Positions 49,773-62,235 of a stretch of DNA of 64,000 nucleotides are shown here, piece by piece. The notes under the pieces are model-generated. The model saw only the letters and a program-made list of their open reading frames with translations. It did not search any database and was not told the origin of the DNA. Both the position numbers and the translations under genes were made by a program. Position 1 is the stretch's first letter, and each line of letters opens with the position of its first letter. The DNA is from Cinclus cinclus (lineage: Eukaryota > Chordata > Aves > Passeriformes > Cinclidae), in assembly GCF_963662255.1 (NCBI RefSeq), contig NC_085046.1, positions 142,243,762 through 142,307,761 on the forward strand, written 5' to 3'.

Positions 49773-51356
49773 TAAGAAGCCAGTCCTGTGGCATATTATA
49801 TGCTTGGGAAACTCTCAATTACATGTTTAAAATTAATGTTTTCAGTAGGTTAATACAGTTGTGGACTTTATAATCTCTGAAACAGAGACTCCTTTAGCCT
49901 TCCCATACAGTTGTCAGCTTATGACATGGATCCCACCAGGATATTCAGTCTAATTGGGGTGCTGAAGAGGAGAAAATCTGACTGTTTTCAAGAACTCAAG
50001 AACAAAACTTAGCTGGATGGACCACAATTTCTTCCAGGTATAAACTGACATATATCAGTTCCACAAACAGAGCTCTTTGCAACTTATTTGAAAGAAAATT
50101 ATAATTATATACGAATGGGACATATTTATTTAGTAACCTAAGTCTGGGCAACAAAAATGTCTCGAGTCCATCTCAGCTCATTACTTTAATGTCTGAGCAA
50201 TGGGCATTTTGATACCTTTATAGTACACTTGGTGAAAGGAAAGGGCTCGTTGCTCTTTTTATAGGTAAAAAAACGGAGGCAGAAAAGGTAACTGGGATCA
50301 TGTTCATTGTCATCAATAGGAAAAGTTCAGCAGAACCCAGAGTGGAAGCCAAATCCTAGCACTATAGCAAAGGTGCTGTCTTACTCATCTTACACAGCCA
50401 ACCTTTGAAATACCCTTCAGATTAGGAACTGCCCTTGCTCAGCTGCAAGTCTGTGCCCTGGGTTTCAAGCCAATTTGCAGAACTAAAATTTCCCTGTATC
50501 CAGGTTTTTATTTGAGATTTCCCATTCCCTGTCCAAACTCTGTCAGTTTCAAGAGAAACCTCCCTACCTAAACTATTCTCTCCTTGACTTTAAGTGAACA
50601 CTTTGCCTGCCAGACATTGATCTTTGATCAGTATTTCCTTGCCAGCCCTTCAAAACCATTGCTGTCACTGTGGCGTCTTATTTCCATATTGTGTCTGAGA
50701 GCGACAGCAATTATTTCCCACTGGAACTGACTTCAATGTCACTACACTGATTAATCAGCAAAGGTTACTATAAGGGAAAGTATCAGTCTTCCTTTTCCAT
50801 TGGAGCAGGAAAATGCCAGATCTTAGCAGCACAGTGCCTTGGGGATGGCTGCATTAGTTTTCCAATGAAAGGCTCTGCTCAAGTCAAACCTCCCATCCCC
50901 CACGCCTCCTTCCCACTCCTCTCTTCCTAAAACACACACTGAGGTTTAGTACAAAGTTAATTCTATAACCCAGGGTACTACTTTTTTTTTTTTTTCTGCT
51001 ACTGACCTTCCATTTCCTTGTCAGTCGACACCAAGCAATTCCCCAGATGGAGAGAAAGATTTCCACTTTGAATATCCCTGAAACACATTTAGAGCCAAAG
51101 GCTTTATCATGGGAATAAAAGCACTGAGGTTCTCACAGCTGGGAAGATTTATACAGCTGAGCCTTACCAGCTTAAATGCCTACAGACAGAAACAGCTGAG
51201 CTATGTATTATTTCTTTTCCTCCAACTTGCAAGGGAGATGAAAAGAGCAGAGGCAGCCGGCAGATAGCTGTGACTGACAAGGGAGGGGTAGAGCTGTCTG
51301 CCCACAGCTGCTGCAGTGGCATTTTTATCAAATAATTTCAGCCCCAGAGGTGAGGG

Positions 51357-51384
51357 GGCTGGGGCTGACACGACTGCCCCAGCC
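51357..51384. repeat. 9-base GC-rich inverted repeat
   Basis: Arms GGCTGGGGC (51357-51365) and GCCCCAGCC (51376-51384) flank a 10-base loop. The hairpin would be stable, but it lies in a GC-richer patch with no sign of an RNA gene or terminator. Confidence 0.8.
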
Positions 51385-54300
51385 AAGAGGAGCTGCCCTT
51401 TCAGTTACAGCACTCCAGACCATGTCAGGGATTCTTAAGCATCAGTCAGGGAGGCAGGGATCTGACACCTGCCAGTGAGCCCCAGGAGAAAGGTGTTCAG
51501 AGGGAGAAGCACTGAGCAGATGCTCTGCACAGCAGAATTGCTGTTTGCAGTCTGTGTGAAAACAGAAGCCAAGCTGTGTCTGCTCTTTTCACCATAACAG
51601 CAGCAGTATTTTGTTCTTCAAAAAGTGAGGGCAGACCTTAAAGGGTTTAGTCTGACTCCCTCGAAACTGTCATTCAATGGCCAAGCTTCCCCTGGAGAAA
51701 AACAGGAAGGGAGATTCCCAGAGGCTCAGCTTGCTGTCCATCCACACACGCTTACCTGATTGAAGTGACCTGCAGACTCCTCTGGCCAAAGGTGGGCAGA
51801 ACAGCCCTAGTTCAGCAGCCACGACAGCATAAGCAGGTCTGTGCCCCTGAGCATCCATCCCCTGCCTCTAACATGATCATGTTGCCCTGCATCTGCACTG
51901 CTTCTGCTGTCAGTTGTCCTTCATGTCACCTAAACCCTGGAGATGTGGGTTCCTCTCTGTGGTGTGCATGGCTCCCTCACCTCTCTCATAGCCCTCAGCC
52001 ATGACCCAACCACACCCACGTTCCTTCCTGGCAGAGAGGGGAGGAGGTGTAAGAACAGGTAGAGCTCTATCTGTATGGGATCCTGTGTCCACCCCACAGG
52101 GAAGATAAAAGACCCATGTACCCATGGCTGTGCTCCTCATTGCTCCTGACTTCCCACCTGGACAGCCTGTGGTGCAGCAGTGCATGATGTCTCTCTGAGT
52201 TCCCAGAAAGGCTTGACATCCAGTATCCCTTCAAGAAAATGTTAACTGTGAGCCTGGGGCCATTCCTTATTATAAAATGGAAACTAAATTACTGAGATTT
52301 TAAGAATGTCAGCGAGCTGCTTTCAGAATGGTGAGAATGGTCCCTATACTTGTAAATCACTGGAAGAAGAGAGCTGCATTTTCTAAATGCTGCCAGTAAA
52401 TCAGCATGGGAGGTGGAAGAGAATTCAACAAACCTGGATATTGATTAGAAATGTCTTTTAGCAACAGGGAAGAAAACGGAATGTCCTAAAATTAAGGGGT
52501 CTGTAAAACAATTTAAAAGATTGTATTGTCAGTAATAATGTATCTAGTGAGTGAAGTGCTCAGAAATAATCAGTGTCTGTGCTTGTCCAGCCTGAGGGAC
52601 CTGATAGGGGGTCTAATACCAGTGAAAAATCTACCCTTTGAACACCAGGTTACTGTGAATACTCAAAAATCACTCATTCTGCAAAACTTATATCATCATG
52701 CCTGCCTGTCAATATCCAATTGTTGTCTTATTCTTAAGTGTAATTTTTCTTGGGATATGGAATTCGAACAAATGTCTAACAGCTGTTAGTCATGTTACTT
52801 AACACAAGAGCCACCCCTCAGGGTCAAAACAAAAGTCCATTTACCTTAATAACCCATTGCTCACAATGACTGTAAATAAGAAAAAACGGGGTCATTGGGA
52901 CTAGACACTAGATTTAGAGGCTTTTCATCAATTCATATCTTCTGAATTTATATAGAGCATAGAGATGCTTTATGTTTGCCTGTACCCTTCTGCTAGCTCT
53001 CTGCTTAAATTTTGACTGCCCTTGAGCACTGGAGGGATGTTTTATTGGGCATTGCACTCAGCATTTCCCAGATCTTTACCATGACTGAGTAAAGCTAAAG
53101 CACAATCCTTGGCCATGCGAATATGATTTCTATCTATCCTGTTTGGCATATGTACTAGAACTGCCATTTCCCCCTCTTGTTCAGTCTTATGAGACTTTCC
53201 TACACCTTCCCAGTTGTTTCTAGGTTTCATTACATTACTTCATTTCCAGTCTTTGCCACATAGCTCTTCACCCTCTTTTTCTATTGCTTTTTATGTGCTT
53301 TAAGAGCATTGATCTCTGTTTTCCACTGTGAGCTCCCTTCAGTTGTATAAATTTAATATTTATCCTTAAGTTTTCCTTTCCATATTTTAAGTTGAATCAA
53401 GTTGTGAGGATGATTTGTTCCTTTGTAATGTGAAAATTTACTTTTTTTCTAAGACTGCATTGAAGGGCCTCATGAGAAACTTTTCTAAAATAAGTTTAAT
53501 TATTTTAGCTAAAACATCTTTTCCCCTATGAGGCTGGTGGCTCTGTCCAACCCTCACCTACTAATTCAACTCTTCTTGTTCTTACTGATTTGACTGTGAA
53601 TCATGACAAAATTTATCCCTGAATCCTTTTTAAAGGTGATTATAACATTTCCCATCTTTCCTAACTTTGACAACAAAGCTTATTTACCCAAAATGAAATG
53701 TACTTCACCTCAGCAATTTGACAACTGAATTCCTGAAAACTCATGAATGAATGAATGCTGTCAAGACCCAGGGTCTCGTCTCTTCTATTTTATTCAATTG
53801 TCCTAAAAATTCTTCCAGCAAAGCTTCGATATCAGACAGTCCCTCAGCTTTACATTCAGCAAAATATCTCATATACAAGGGAACCTTTTCTACACAAGAC
53901 AGCAGCATAATTATCTGCAATGGACATAGCTTCAAGTGCTCACTCTGTGAGTTATGGGTAGCATCCAGATGTTTTGGAGGACAACATGGATAAAAGTAAA
54001 AACCATGGAAAAATCCAGATAAATTTTTTGTTGTCATGTGTGTGTGATGGCCTAGAGAAGAGTCTTGTTCCTTCCTTTTTCCCCTCAGTCATGACATCTG
54101 ACTAATGTTTTTATCCACAAACTCTTCTCAGGGCCCTCAGGCTCCAGGGACTTCCATCTTCACTGCAAAAACAAGCCCTGTCCTTGATCTTTCTTGCAGT
54201 CACCAGGAGGAAGATTTTACACCATGGAGGCACAGCCAGAGTGCAGGTAACAGCTGGTTATCCAAATTGGCACACTACAAATAGCAATAGCCAGGAAAAT

Positions 54301-57300
54301 GAGAGCAACTGTCCTCTCCCTCTAATGTTTTTGTATGTTCCAATAGAATCTAGGTACATCTGAAGTGGTGTATAAGAGGGACTGTTTAGGGATGGGGATG
54401 AAGCACAGCCCTCTCTCAGCACAGCAATCTGTGCAGGGCAAAGCGAGGACTGACTTTAGGGCTTGGGAGTGGAAAGAGCCAACACTGCAGTGAAAAAAAG
54501 GAGGGAAAGGAAAGGGAAGGGAAAGCTACAGACTTATAATCCTTCCTTTGGGTGAAAAATTGGAAAACTCAACTCTGCTGAATGTTATTCTGCATTTTTT
54601 TATGTCTTGTGAGTGACTGAATCTCACAGTGCAACACAGGCTCACTTTTGAAAGCATTTTCCTCTGTCTTCAGAAATTCCAGACAAGATCTATCCCCCTG
54701 AAGAATACCACCATATAGGTGCCAGGCGTATTTTTGTACTCTGCTTCAAGACTTTTGCTGCCTTGCAAACTCCAGCTGCATGTCCTTGGTTAGTCAAGCT
54801 TTGCTGACTTGCACCAGCCCAGAGTCCAGCCTGAGACTCAAAAATGCTCTGTGCTAATCCTGTGTGACCTCAAGCAGTCTCTTTGGCTTTGTGGATGTCT
54901 TTCCCTGCCTCTGCAGACACTAAAAAAGGAGGCAAAAAAAGATGGAAAAACTAAACTAAGGAGAAGTATGAGTGAAAAAACTATGCTTGTAAAAAAAAAA
55001 ACAAAACCAGAAACTTGCTGTTTCAGCTATAGACTTCAAAGGGTAATGACAATTTTAGTGATCATAAAACATGTGATTTCTATTAAGTATTTGGAAAGTT
55101 GTAAAGATGACTAAATTAAGTTCAGGAAGCACTGAAAATTATAAGGCATCTTAGTTAATATTCACAGGATTTGGGAAATGTAGTTTTGTTTATGAATCAA
55201 GAACAATATCATTATATGGTGTTCCTACATGATGCAGATGAAAGGAAAAACTTAGAGCTTCTGAATCTTTGACCCTTGAATATAATCAACTTAATTTAAA
55301 AGATCATTTGCTGCTTATAGCTGAGAATTTGTTCAGGAAAAATACCCAACTCTGGAACAGTGGCACTTTGTGTCTATGGATGTATATACATACACACTGT
55401 TGTTGTGTCTGTGTGATACCTCATCTTTGGGTTTGCTTCATTGTAGCTATAATAGAGATCCTCCCTCAGGCTTTCTGCCTGCCTCCTATTTCTCAAAGAG
55501 AGACTCCTCTCCAGAGTGTAATGACATTTTATCTTACACTTCTCTTCAGGGAGTTGGGGATGGGTGGGTGGAAGAAGGAAGCCATGACCTGCAATTCCAA
55601 GAGGGTTACTCCTTCACTTTGCAGTAAGGATACAGTAATCAGAAAGTCTTAGGGTTTTTCAATATCTTCGCAAACCTTCAGAAGGGTCAGAAGCCAAACT
55701 TTGGCTCCACTGGCAGAGTCCACTGCTGCATGGAGGACCAGCAGGGTGAGAATGGAGATTGGCACTCGTTACTGCTAATTTGGGCAGGCATTGCAGTGTG
55801 ACCACTCAGCTCCAAAGCAGGGTGCACTGGCTCAGCTATAAGGGTACATTATGTACCATATTCTGACAATTCTGACCACGGGCAGGCCTTACAGACATCA
55901 AGAGATCAGCTGAGATTTATCAGATGTATTGCCTGTGCTGGTGATGTTAATGTGAGAACCTCAAGCACTGCTCCTTAACACCATGGAGCTAATGAGGATC
56001 ACCCTGTGGTAGTCTGGAGCTGAAAATTTCAGCAGTAGTAAAATTGCAGATAGAACAAGTAGTGGGAAAACATGCAGAAATGTTTTCTCAGACTGAGAAT
56101 ATAGGAAATAAGTGCTTGGGATTTTTTTTTATTGTTGGCAGCTGCACATTTTGATTTTTCTTAGTGCTGGAAAGGGATTCTGTGTGAATCGCTTAATAGG
56201 TCTGCAGCTTAATGTTAAAGTACCTTGACTCCAGGACATAGGACAAAGAATGTCATTGTTTATTCTTTGATGTTCTAAAACATCTTATTCTTCAGGGATC
56301 TCAACATGCCATACACACATTAATTAAAGTCTGTAGTACTCCTAAATCAGTTGCTATTATTCTGAGTTGATTGATGGAGAAGCTGAGACGAAGAGAGATT
56401 ATACAGTGCATTTTCTAATGTGGGAGTATGTGAAATTAGACCCATGAAATTCATGGCTTAACAACTGAAGGGATGCAATATGATATTTTTCACATATACT
56501 GAAAAACCTCTGTGTTCCACTGAAGCAACACTAAAAATTTGTTTTTTGAGACCTTGGTGTCACAATACTTGGAAAACTGCAAGGACTTTTGGAGGTGCAG
56601 GAATGCTAGTCTGTGTGGAAATCTTCAGCAGGTGCACCTATGACATCAAGTTCAGCTCTAAATCCAAATATGCCCATGATCCATAGTTATTTGGATTTAT
56701 TTTTTCAACTGAAGATATTTAAAAAGAAAAGCAAAACCCAAAGCAATACAGACAAAGCTGAACCTGTGAAGCCAGCAGGTGTTACCAGGCAAAGCATGAA
56801 CCCAAACTAGCTAGTACAAGAAGATTCAAAAATTGCATTGGTGACCACAGTAAATTGAGTCACATATCTTCATATTGTATAGTGGAAGAAATTAACAGGA
56901 TATGTTTTTGTCTCACTCCATCTGTGATACCTGAGAAGTATTTTTAAAAGCTTGAGTGAAGATTGATGACCAGTTTTTGTCTATTTATTTCTACACAGGG
57001 TAAATTTTCTTAAATGAGTAAGACACAACCTTCTGAAAGGCAGATTTAACCCTGTTCTCTGAATAAACAGGATCTAGGAATTCCATCTTCCTCTCCATCA
57101 GATGTATGCACAGATGGAACTTCCTCCTTTTTCTCTGGTTCCCTTCTCAAGTGAGAGAGACACCTGGCTGATCCAGCACAGTGTAACTCTGACCATCTGA
57201 GATCAAAGTAAAGTTTGAAATAAACTATATGTCACTAGTTGCTATTTTTATTTTGCTTTCTCATTGGACTCCAGCATTCCTGCCTTGCAGCATTCCATAC

Positions 57301-57600
57301 TTAGGCCCTTCAGAATGCTCCTGGAGCCCTGGCTCGATCTGGAGCTTTGCAAAGGAGTTGGATCAACTCAGAGAGGAGTTGCTCCAGCTCTCAGCCCAAA
57401 GTTTCACAGGTTTTGCCCAATTAGTTTGGGAAGATGCAATAGCCCCACCTCCCCAAAGCAAGCTGTATGCTGCAGACCATGGAGCTAGGGGATCTCTGCA
57501 TGCAACCAGGGCATTTTGATGGCTCAGAGGCAGCAGAATGAGACTTCTTACTGGCTGCTTTCTGAATGTAAAAACATAGCTCCTACTATAAATGGGAATA

Positions 57601-57632
57601 TTTAGAATAAGCTGAAAATTTAGAATAAGCTG
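57601..57632 (+). repeat. 18-base direct repeat, about 1.8 copies
   Basis: TTTAGAATAAGCTG recurs at 57601-57614 and 57619-57632, with AAAA between the copies. Confidence 0.88.
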
Positions 57633-59661
57633 GCACAGAGGAACATTCAGGATCTGAAAAGAAACCTGACTCATATTTACAATTGTTATTGCAGTCAGCT
57701 GAACAAATAATAAAAAAATATCTGTTTAAGCTTAATAAACAGGATATAACTTGTTAAGCCTTAAAAAAATACCTAAGCAAGCCAGTCTTTTGAATTCTAT
57801 TTCTGTTTTAGCTACTGTCTTGCTCTGTGACCTTGACATGAAATTTCCCTCCCTTGTCTCTCTGTTCTGCCTCCCACCACTTTTCTGTCTTGCCTATTTA
57901 TGTTTTCTTTTGCTCTCAGTATTCAAGTTTATTTGTTCTGTCAATTGAACCCATTATATTTTTCAGGGAAGAGTGTACTCTAAAGCATTTTGTCATCCAA
58001 AACACTCCCTAGAATATCAAAATTGAAAGTAATGGAAAGTAAATAAACATTCACAAACCATTATTTCCACATGGAGCTAGAACCTTATTATACCTGGCTG
58101 CCTGACAAGTCTGTCAGTCACTAACACTTATTTCTCCTCACAGTTGGCTGTGCCACAATGCTCCTCTGAGTTCATTTTTCCAAACCCTAAACGGATGTAT
58201 ATCCTCTGCAGTGCCTCATACTCTCATTAAAGTTTCACTTTTAAAATGACCAGAAAGTCCTCAGATAGTCCCAGTCTGCTTCCTGCGTGCAGCAGTCTGA
58301 GATATTTGTATTTGTGAAGCCAGAAATCCCAGCACAGGGCAGGGGGGTAACTAAATGAAGTGTTCCTATAGGACATGTTTGAGAGGAGAGTCTGAAAAGT
58401 AACCTCTGCATCTCAGACTTTCCACCTCTAATATTTTGTGATTCACAGTCCAAAGCTGTTTCCTAAACATGTAGTATTAAGTGATCAGGCTGAGTACCAA
58501 GGAAATGAATCACTTTCCCCTTTTGAAAAGCAGCTGCCCTGTGGGGGGAAGAAGAGGTCATGGCTGTCTTCATTGTTCAGTGCTCAGACACGGGGAGATC
58601 TGCATTCACCTCACTGCAGCCTGACATCTTTAGGGTCAGGTCCTGAGCACCAGGACATTCCTACTCACCATCTTTGTCAAAGTGGTGGTGTGCAGAAAAA
58701 AATGGGCAAGATTCAAAGAGCCAGAAGCAAAGAGAGAATGATGGGGAATATCCCTGTGATTTAGAGCTGAGTGCTTTTTGTTGGGCAAAAGTGGTGTATT
58801 CTGGTCTGCATTGCTAAAACATCCCAACTGCGGTGTAGGAAGAGATATTAGACACAATTCATAAACAGATCTGAATTTTCTCCCTTTCCTTACAGGGTTT
58901 TTAACTGCTAAACCTAAAATATACTTTTTACTATTATTTCTAGTTTTGTTTGTTTTCAGTGGGGGGCTGTTTGGTTTTGGTTTTTTAAACAGGTAGCTCT
59001 AAAATAAAAGCTCATATCTGGATATTTGGTCTCAATACCAGGTTCTCAACATGTTTGCGCAGCCCTGCCTCACCAGTGACCCCTTTAGCTCTCAGTTCCT
59101 GAATACAAGCAAAGATTACACTTGCAATAGCCCACCCAGCCTGAGCAAGACAGAAGAATCTGAGGGTATCTTCAGTGTTCTGACAAAAACATATGTTTTC
59201 ATGATGCCTCAGGCAAAGAAGTGATCAGCCAGTGTTTTATGGTATCAGCACCATAATTCTATTTACTATGTACTTCAGGTTCCTTATTCTTTTTTCAATG
59301 TCTGATAATCTAGCACATTCAGATATTGCTTCTGTAAGTGGCCATGGCAGATCAGGATAGTGAGCTCTGTCAAGACACGGAACAGTCAGTCAGGCACATG
59401 AGATGAAAGGCTGTAGATAGGCCCAAAATTTCTCATTCCCATGTGAGTCCTTTAGAATTTGAGGATTTTAGATGCCTGATGGGATATGGTCAATATCAGA
59501 GAACCCAGTCCAGCTTTCTTATGCTGTGACATCAGACTTGGCTTGTTCCAAGCTAACCTAGCTGCAGAGCACACCAGGTAGTCTGGCTGCAATTCTGTTT
59601 AGAATGAGATAAATAAATTAACTGTAGCTTGTATCTGAATTAAGGAATTAAGACAGGGTTG

Positions 59662-59703
59662 TTTTTTTTTTTTTTTTTTTTTTTTTCTTTTGTTGTTGTT
59701 GTT
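59662..59703 (+). repeat. T25 homopolymer followed by (TTG)n
   Basis: A run of about 25 T bases is followed by CTTT and TTG units. Read on the minus strand it is an A tail, but no retrocopy body, polyadenylation signal or target duplication is evident beside it. Confidence 0.92.
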
Positions 59704-60464
59704 TTTTCTATAAATGTTAATCATTTCACTATTGGGAGTATGTGATGTGGGGACCGGCAGGAGTACCACTGGTGGATGAAAAATACTCATTAACTTGGGA
59801 AGAATACTGGGAAAAATATTCAGAGTACAGTGCTCCTGCAGTCATATTCCCCAAAACTCTCTCTGTTTTTGTGAAATCTCCTGACACCTTTCCATTAACC
59901 TGAGATGAGTTTCTGTCAGGTAGACAGAGCAAAGATGAAGGACATTTATTTCAGGGAGGTTTCTTTGCAGTTGTTATTCCAGAGGTATTCAGGTTTTTGT
60001 AGACTAGACCTCTAAGATAGAAGGAATATCCACAAGTGTGTACCAATGAAAATTTTGTCCACCGAAAACTAATTAATTATTTAGTTACTCTGGTTTTGTC
60101 CATAGCTCCATCAGAAGATTTGGTAATCAAGCTCTCTACCCTTGTCTTGTACTATAGAGGGACAGCAGAAATCCATCTATCTAGTGTAAGTTGCTACTCT
60201 ACTATCTTAGCTTATTATTTCAAATATTTTCCCATACAAGGGAATGAGGTCTGCAATATTTTATACAATGGAGTAGTTCTTTACAAGAATGATTTAGGTT
60301 TGACAGACAGGACATCTCTAGCTCTTGGCTCAGTGACATGATCTGCATTAATCCATCATGACACAGATGTAAATCTTCAGAGTTACAGTGCTAATAGTGA
60401 GAACTAAATCCTCTGCAACAAAACTGGAGAGAAGTAGAGAATCATTATCAAGAACAGAGTTTGA
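59704..60464. other. Unique non-coding DNA
   Basis: Nothing recognisable. The 101-codon plus frame at 60036-60341 shows no domain and is probably chance. Confidence 0.5.
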
Positions 60465-60839
60465 AAAAGTGTCTCAGGGGAGACCTTATTGCTTTCTACA
60501 ACTACCTGAAGGAGATAGACAAGAGATAGCCAGGTGGGGGTTTGTATTTTCCCTCAAGAAATGAGTGATAGGACAAAAGGAAATGGAAACTTCCAGGAAA
60601 CTCCCCTGGAAGTTGCACCAGGGGAGGTTTATATCAGGGAAAATTTCTTCACATAAATGGTTTTCAAGACTTGGAACAGGCTGCCCAGGGATGTGATGGA
60701 GACACAATCAGGTGTTTAAAAGATGTGTATATGTAGCACCTGGGGACATGGTTTAGTGCTGCTTTAATGGTTTGACTCAATGACATTATGGGTCTTTCCC
60801 AGCCTAAATGATTCTGTGGTTCCGTGGTTCTATGATTTT
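60465..60839 (+). mobile_element. CR1 LINE 3'-end fragment, plus strand
   Basis: Starts with a TCTCAGGGGAGACC-like CR1 segment, continues through CAACTACCTGAAGG, TAGCCAGGTGGGGG and GGAACAGGCTGCCCAGG (all CR1 landmarks), and ends in three degenerate octamers (60811-60834: ATTCTGTG, GTTCCGTG, GTTCTATG). About 375 bases remain of the pol C-terminus and 3' UTR. A short deletion is likely after GATGGAGACA, judged from memory of the family. The copy is non-functional. Its 3' end points at the minus-strand CR1 that begins at 61326. Confidence 0.92.
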
Positions 60840-61325
60840 AGCCATATCAAATTACACCAGCTGTGGATGCATCTCTGTATTGCTTTCTTGTACCTTGTAA
60901 CATGCATTCCTGAAGATGTTTGCCCATGTACTGGTTAGGCTGGTGGGATGGATGTGGCTGATAGCTGTTGGATCACAAGTGAAGGTTCTACAACTTGCTA
61001 ATGACCTGTCTTAGCAACAGTCTGCCTGAAAAGATGAAGAAATAGAATCTCCCTGTACTTGCTGTGTTAATCTTTGTGTTGGCAAACACTTGCTAACATA
61101 TGTTACCAGCTTTGAAAAGACATGGTTTAATTATATGTTAATTACTGCAACTCTTTGGGGAAAATATCTGTTGACACAAGAGCTGTGTAAATAGTCAAGT
61201 GTTGAGAGGCATTACCATATAAAACCTAACAATTTATAGCCAATAAGAATCAAGAAAATTCTACAATATGAAGGACCTCTTCTTGCTTATTTCTCAGTCC
61301 AGTCCACAGAGATCTCCACTGATTT
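60840..61325. other. Spacer between convergent CR1 copies
   Basis: About 486 bases of unique A+T-rich DNA between the two CR1 3' ends. No gene or shared sequence was recognised. Confidence 0.6.
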
Positions 61326-62235
61326 CACAGAATCACAGAATTGATAGGGTTGGAAGGGACCTCTGGGGATCACCCAGTGTAACCCCTCTGCCCCAACAGG
61401 GTCACCTAGAGCAGGTTACACAGGAATGCATCCATATGGAGTTTGAATATATCCAGAGAGGGAGACTCCATGACCTCTGTGAGCAGCCTGTTCCAGGGTT
61501 CTGCTACCCTCAATGTAAAGAAGCTTTTTTTCATATTGGGATTGATCGTGTGTTTTAGTTTATGGCTATTGCTCCTCCTCCTGTCTGTGGGCACCACCTT
61601 GACATCTGTCTGTGAGATATTTATATGCATTAATGAAGTCCCCTCTCAGTCTTTAGACTAAATAGTCCCAGCTCCTGCAGTCTCTTCTTGTAAGAGAGAA
61701 GCCCCAGTCCCTTCATCATCTCTGTGGCCTCCACTGGACCCTCTCCAGTAGCTCCTTGTCTTCCTTGTACTGAGGGCCCCACAGCTGGACACAGCACTCC
61801 AGATGTGCCCCACTAGGGCCAAGTAGAGGAGCAGGATCACCTCCCTTGACCTGCTGGTCACACTCTTCCAAATTAACCCAGGGCACCATTGACCCTCCTG
61901 GCTGCAAGGGCAGGCAGCTAGCTTGTCACCCACAGAGGCTCCCATGTTCTTCTTTGCAGAGCTGCTCTCTAGTGAGTCAGCCTCCAGCCTGCACTGATAA
62001 TTAGAGTTATTCCTCCCTGGGTGCAGGACCCAGTATAGATCCCTGGGGAACGTCACTGGTCACTAACTGGATCCTACTTTTCTGATCACAACTCTCTGAG
62101 CTCTGCCATTCAGCCAGGGCTTCATCCACCTTGTTGTCCATTTATCCAACCCACATTTCCTGAGCTTATCTACAAGGATGTTATAGGAGACAGTGTCAAA
62201 AGTCTTGCTGAAGTTGAGGTAGACAACACTCCTGA
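61326..62235 (-). mobile_element. CR1 LINE fragment, longest copy in the window, internally deleted
   Basis: The minus-strand 3' tail is at 61326-61341 (two CACAGAAT units) followed by GGGTTGGAAGGGACCTC, and the element extends upstream to about 62235. The minus frame at 61658-62056 keeps pieces of the reverse transcriptase C-terminus (LHPGRNN, DSLESSSAKK, SRSREVILLLY), but it is frameshifted relative to a functional protein. Beyond 62025, sequence that in my memory of the family lies further upstream (ATCCCTGGGGAAC, GACAGTGTCAAA) follows directly after GCAGGACCC. This suggests an internal deletion. No target duplication seen. Confidence 0.92.

Larger units (their letters stand above)
39929..59660. 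other. Long unique non-coding stretch without interspersed repeats
   Basis: Nearly 20 kb with no recognisable CR1, LTR or gene. Minor features are a CAT trinucleotide run near 43828-43844, TTTTG units at 48818-48843, an ATTT tract at 49748-49772, a T14 run at 50982-50995, a GC-richer patch at about 51200-52200 with a small hairpin, and an 18-base near-duplication at 57601-57632. The longest frames (113 codons minus at 41880-42221; 127 codons plus at 55269-55652) are unsupported by homology or convincing gene structure. Confidence 0.5.

Noticed and set aside
53741..54037. 98-codon minus-strand frame with a plausible amphipathic segment and a CATTGCAG acceptor-like site
   Set aside because: The opposite strand is equally open and equally protein-like (53751-53993), the acceptor has a poor pyrimidine tract, and no good donor or family match was seen.
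59662..59703. T25 run as the tail of a processed pseudogene on the minus strand
   Set aside because: No gene-like body, polyadenylation signal or target-site duplication can be seen next to it.
61268..61661. Plus-strand frames over the right-hand CR1
   Set aside because: They are antisense to the CR1 3' end and have no independent support.
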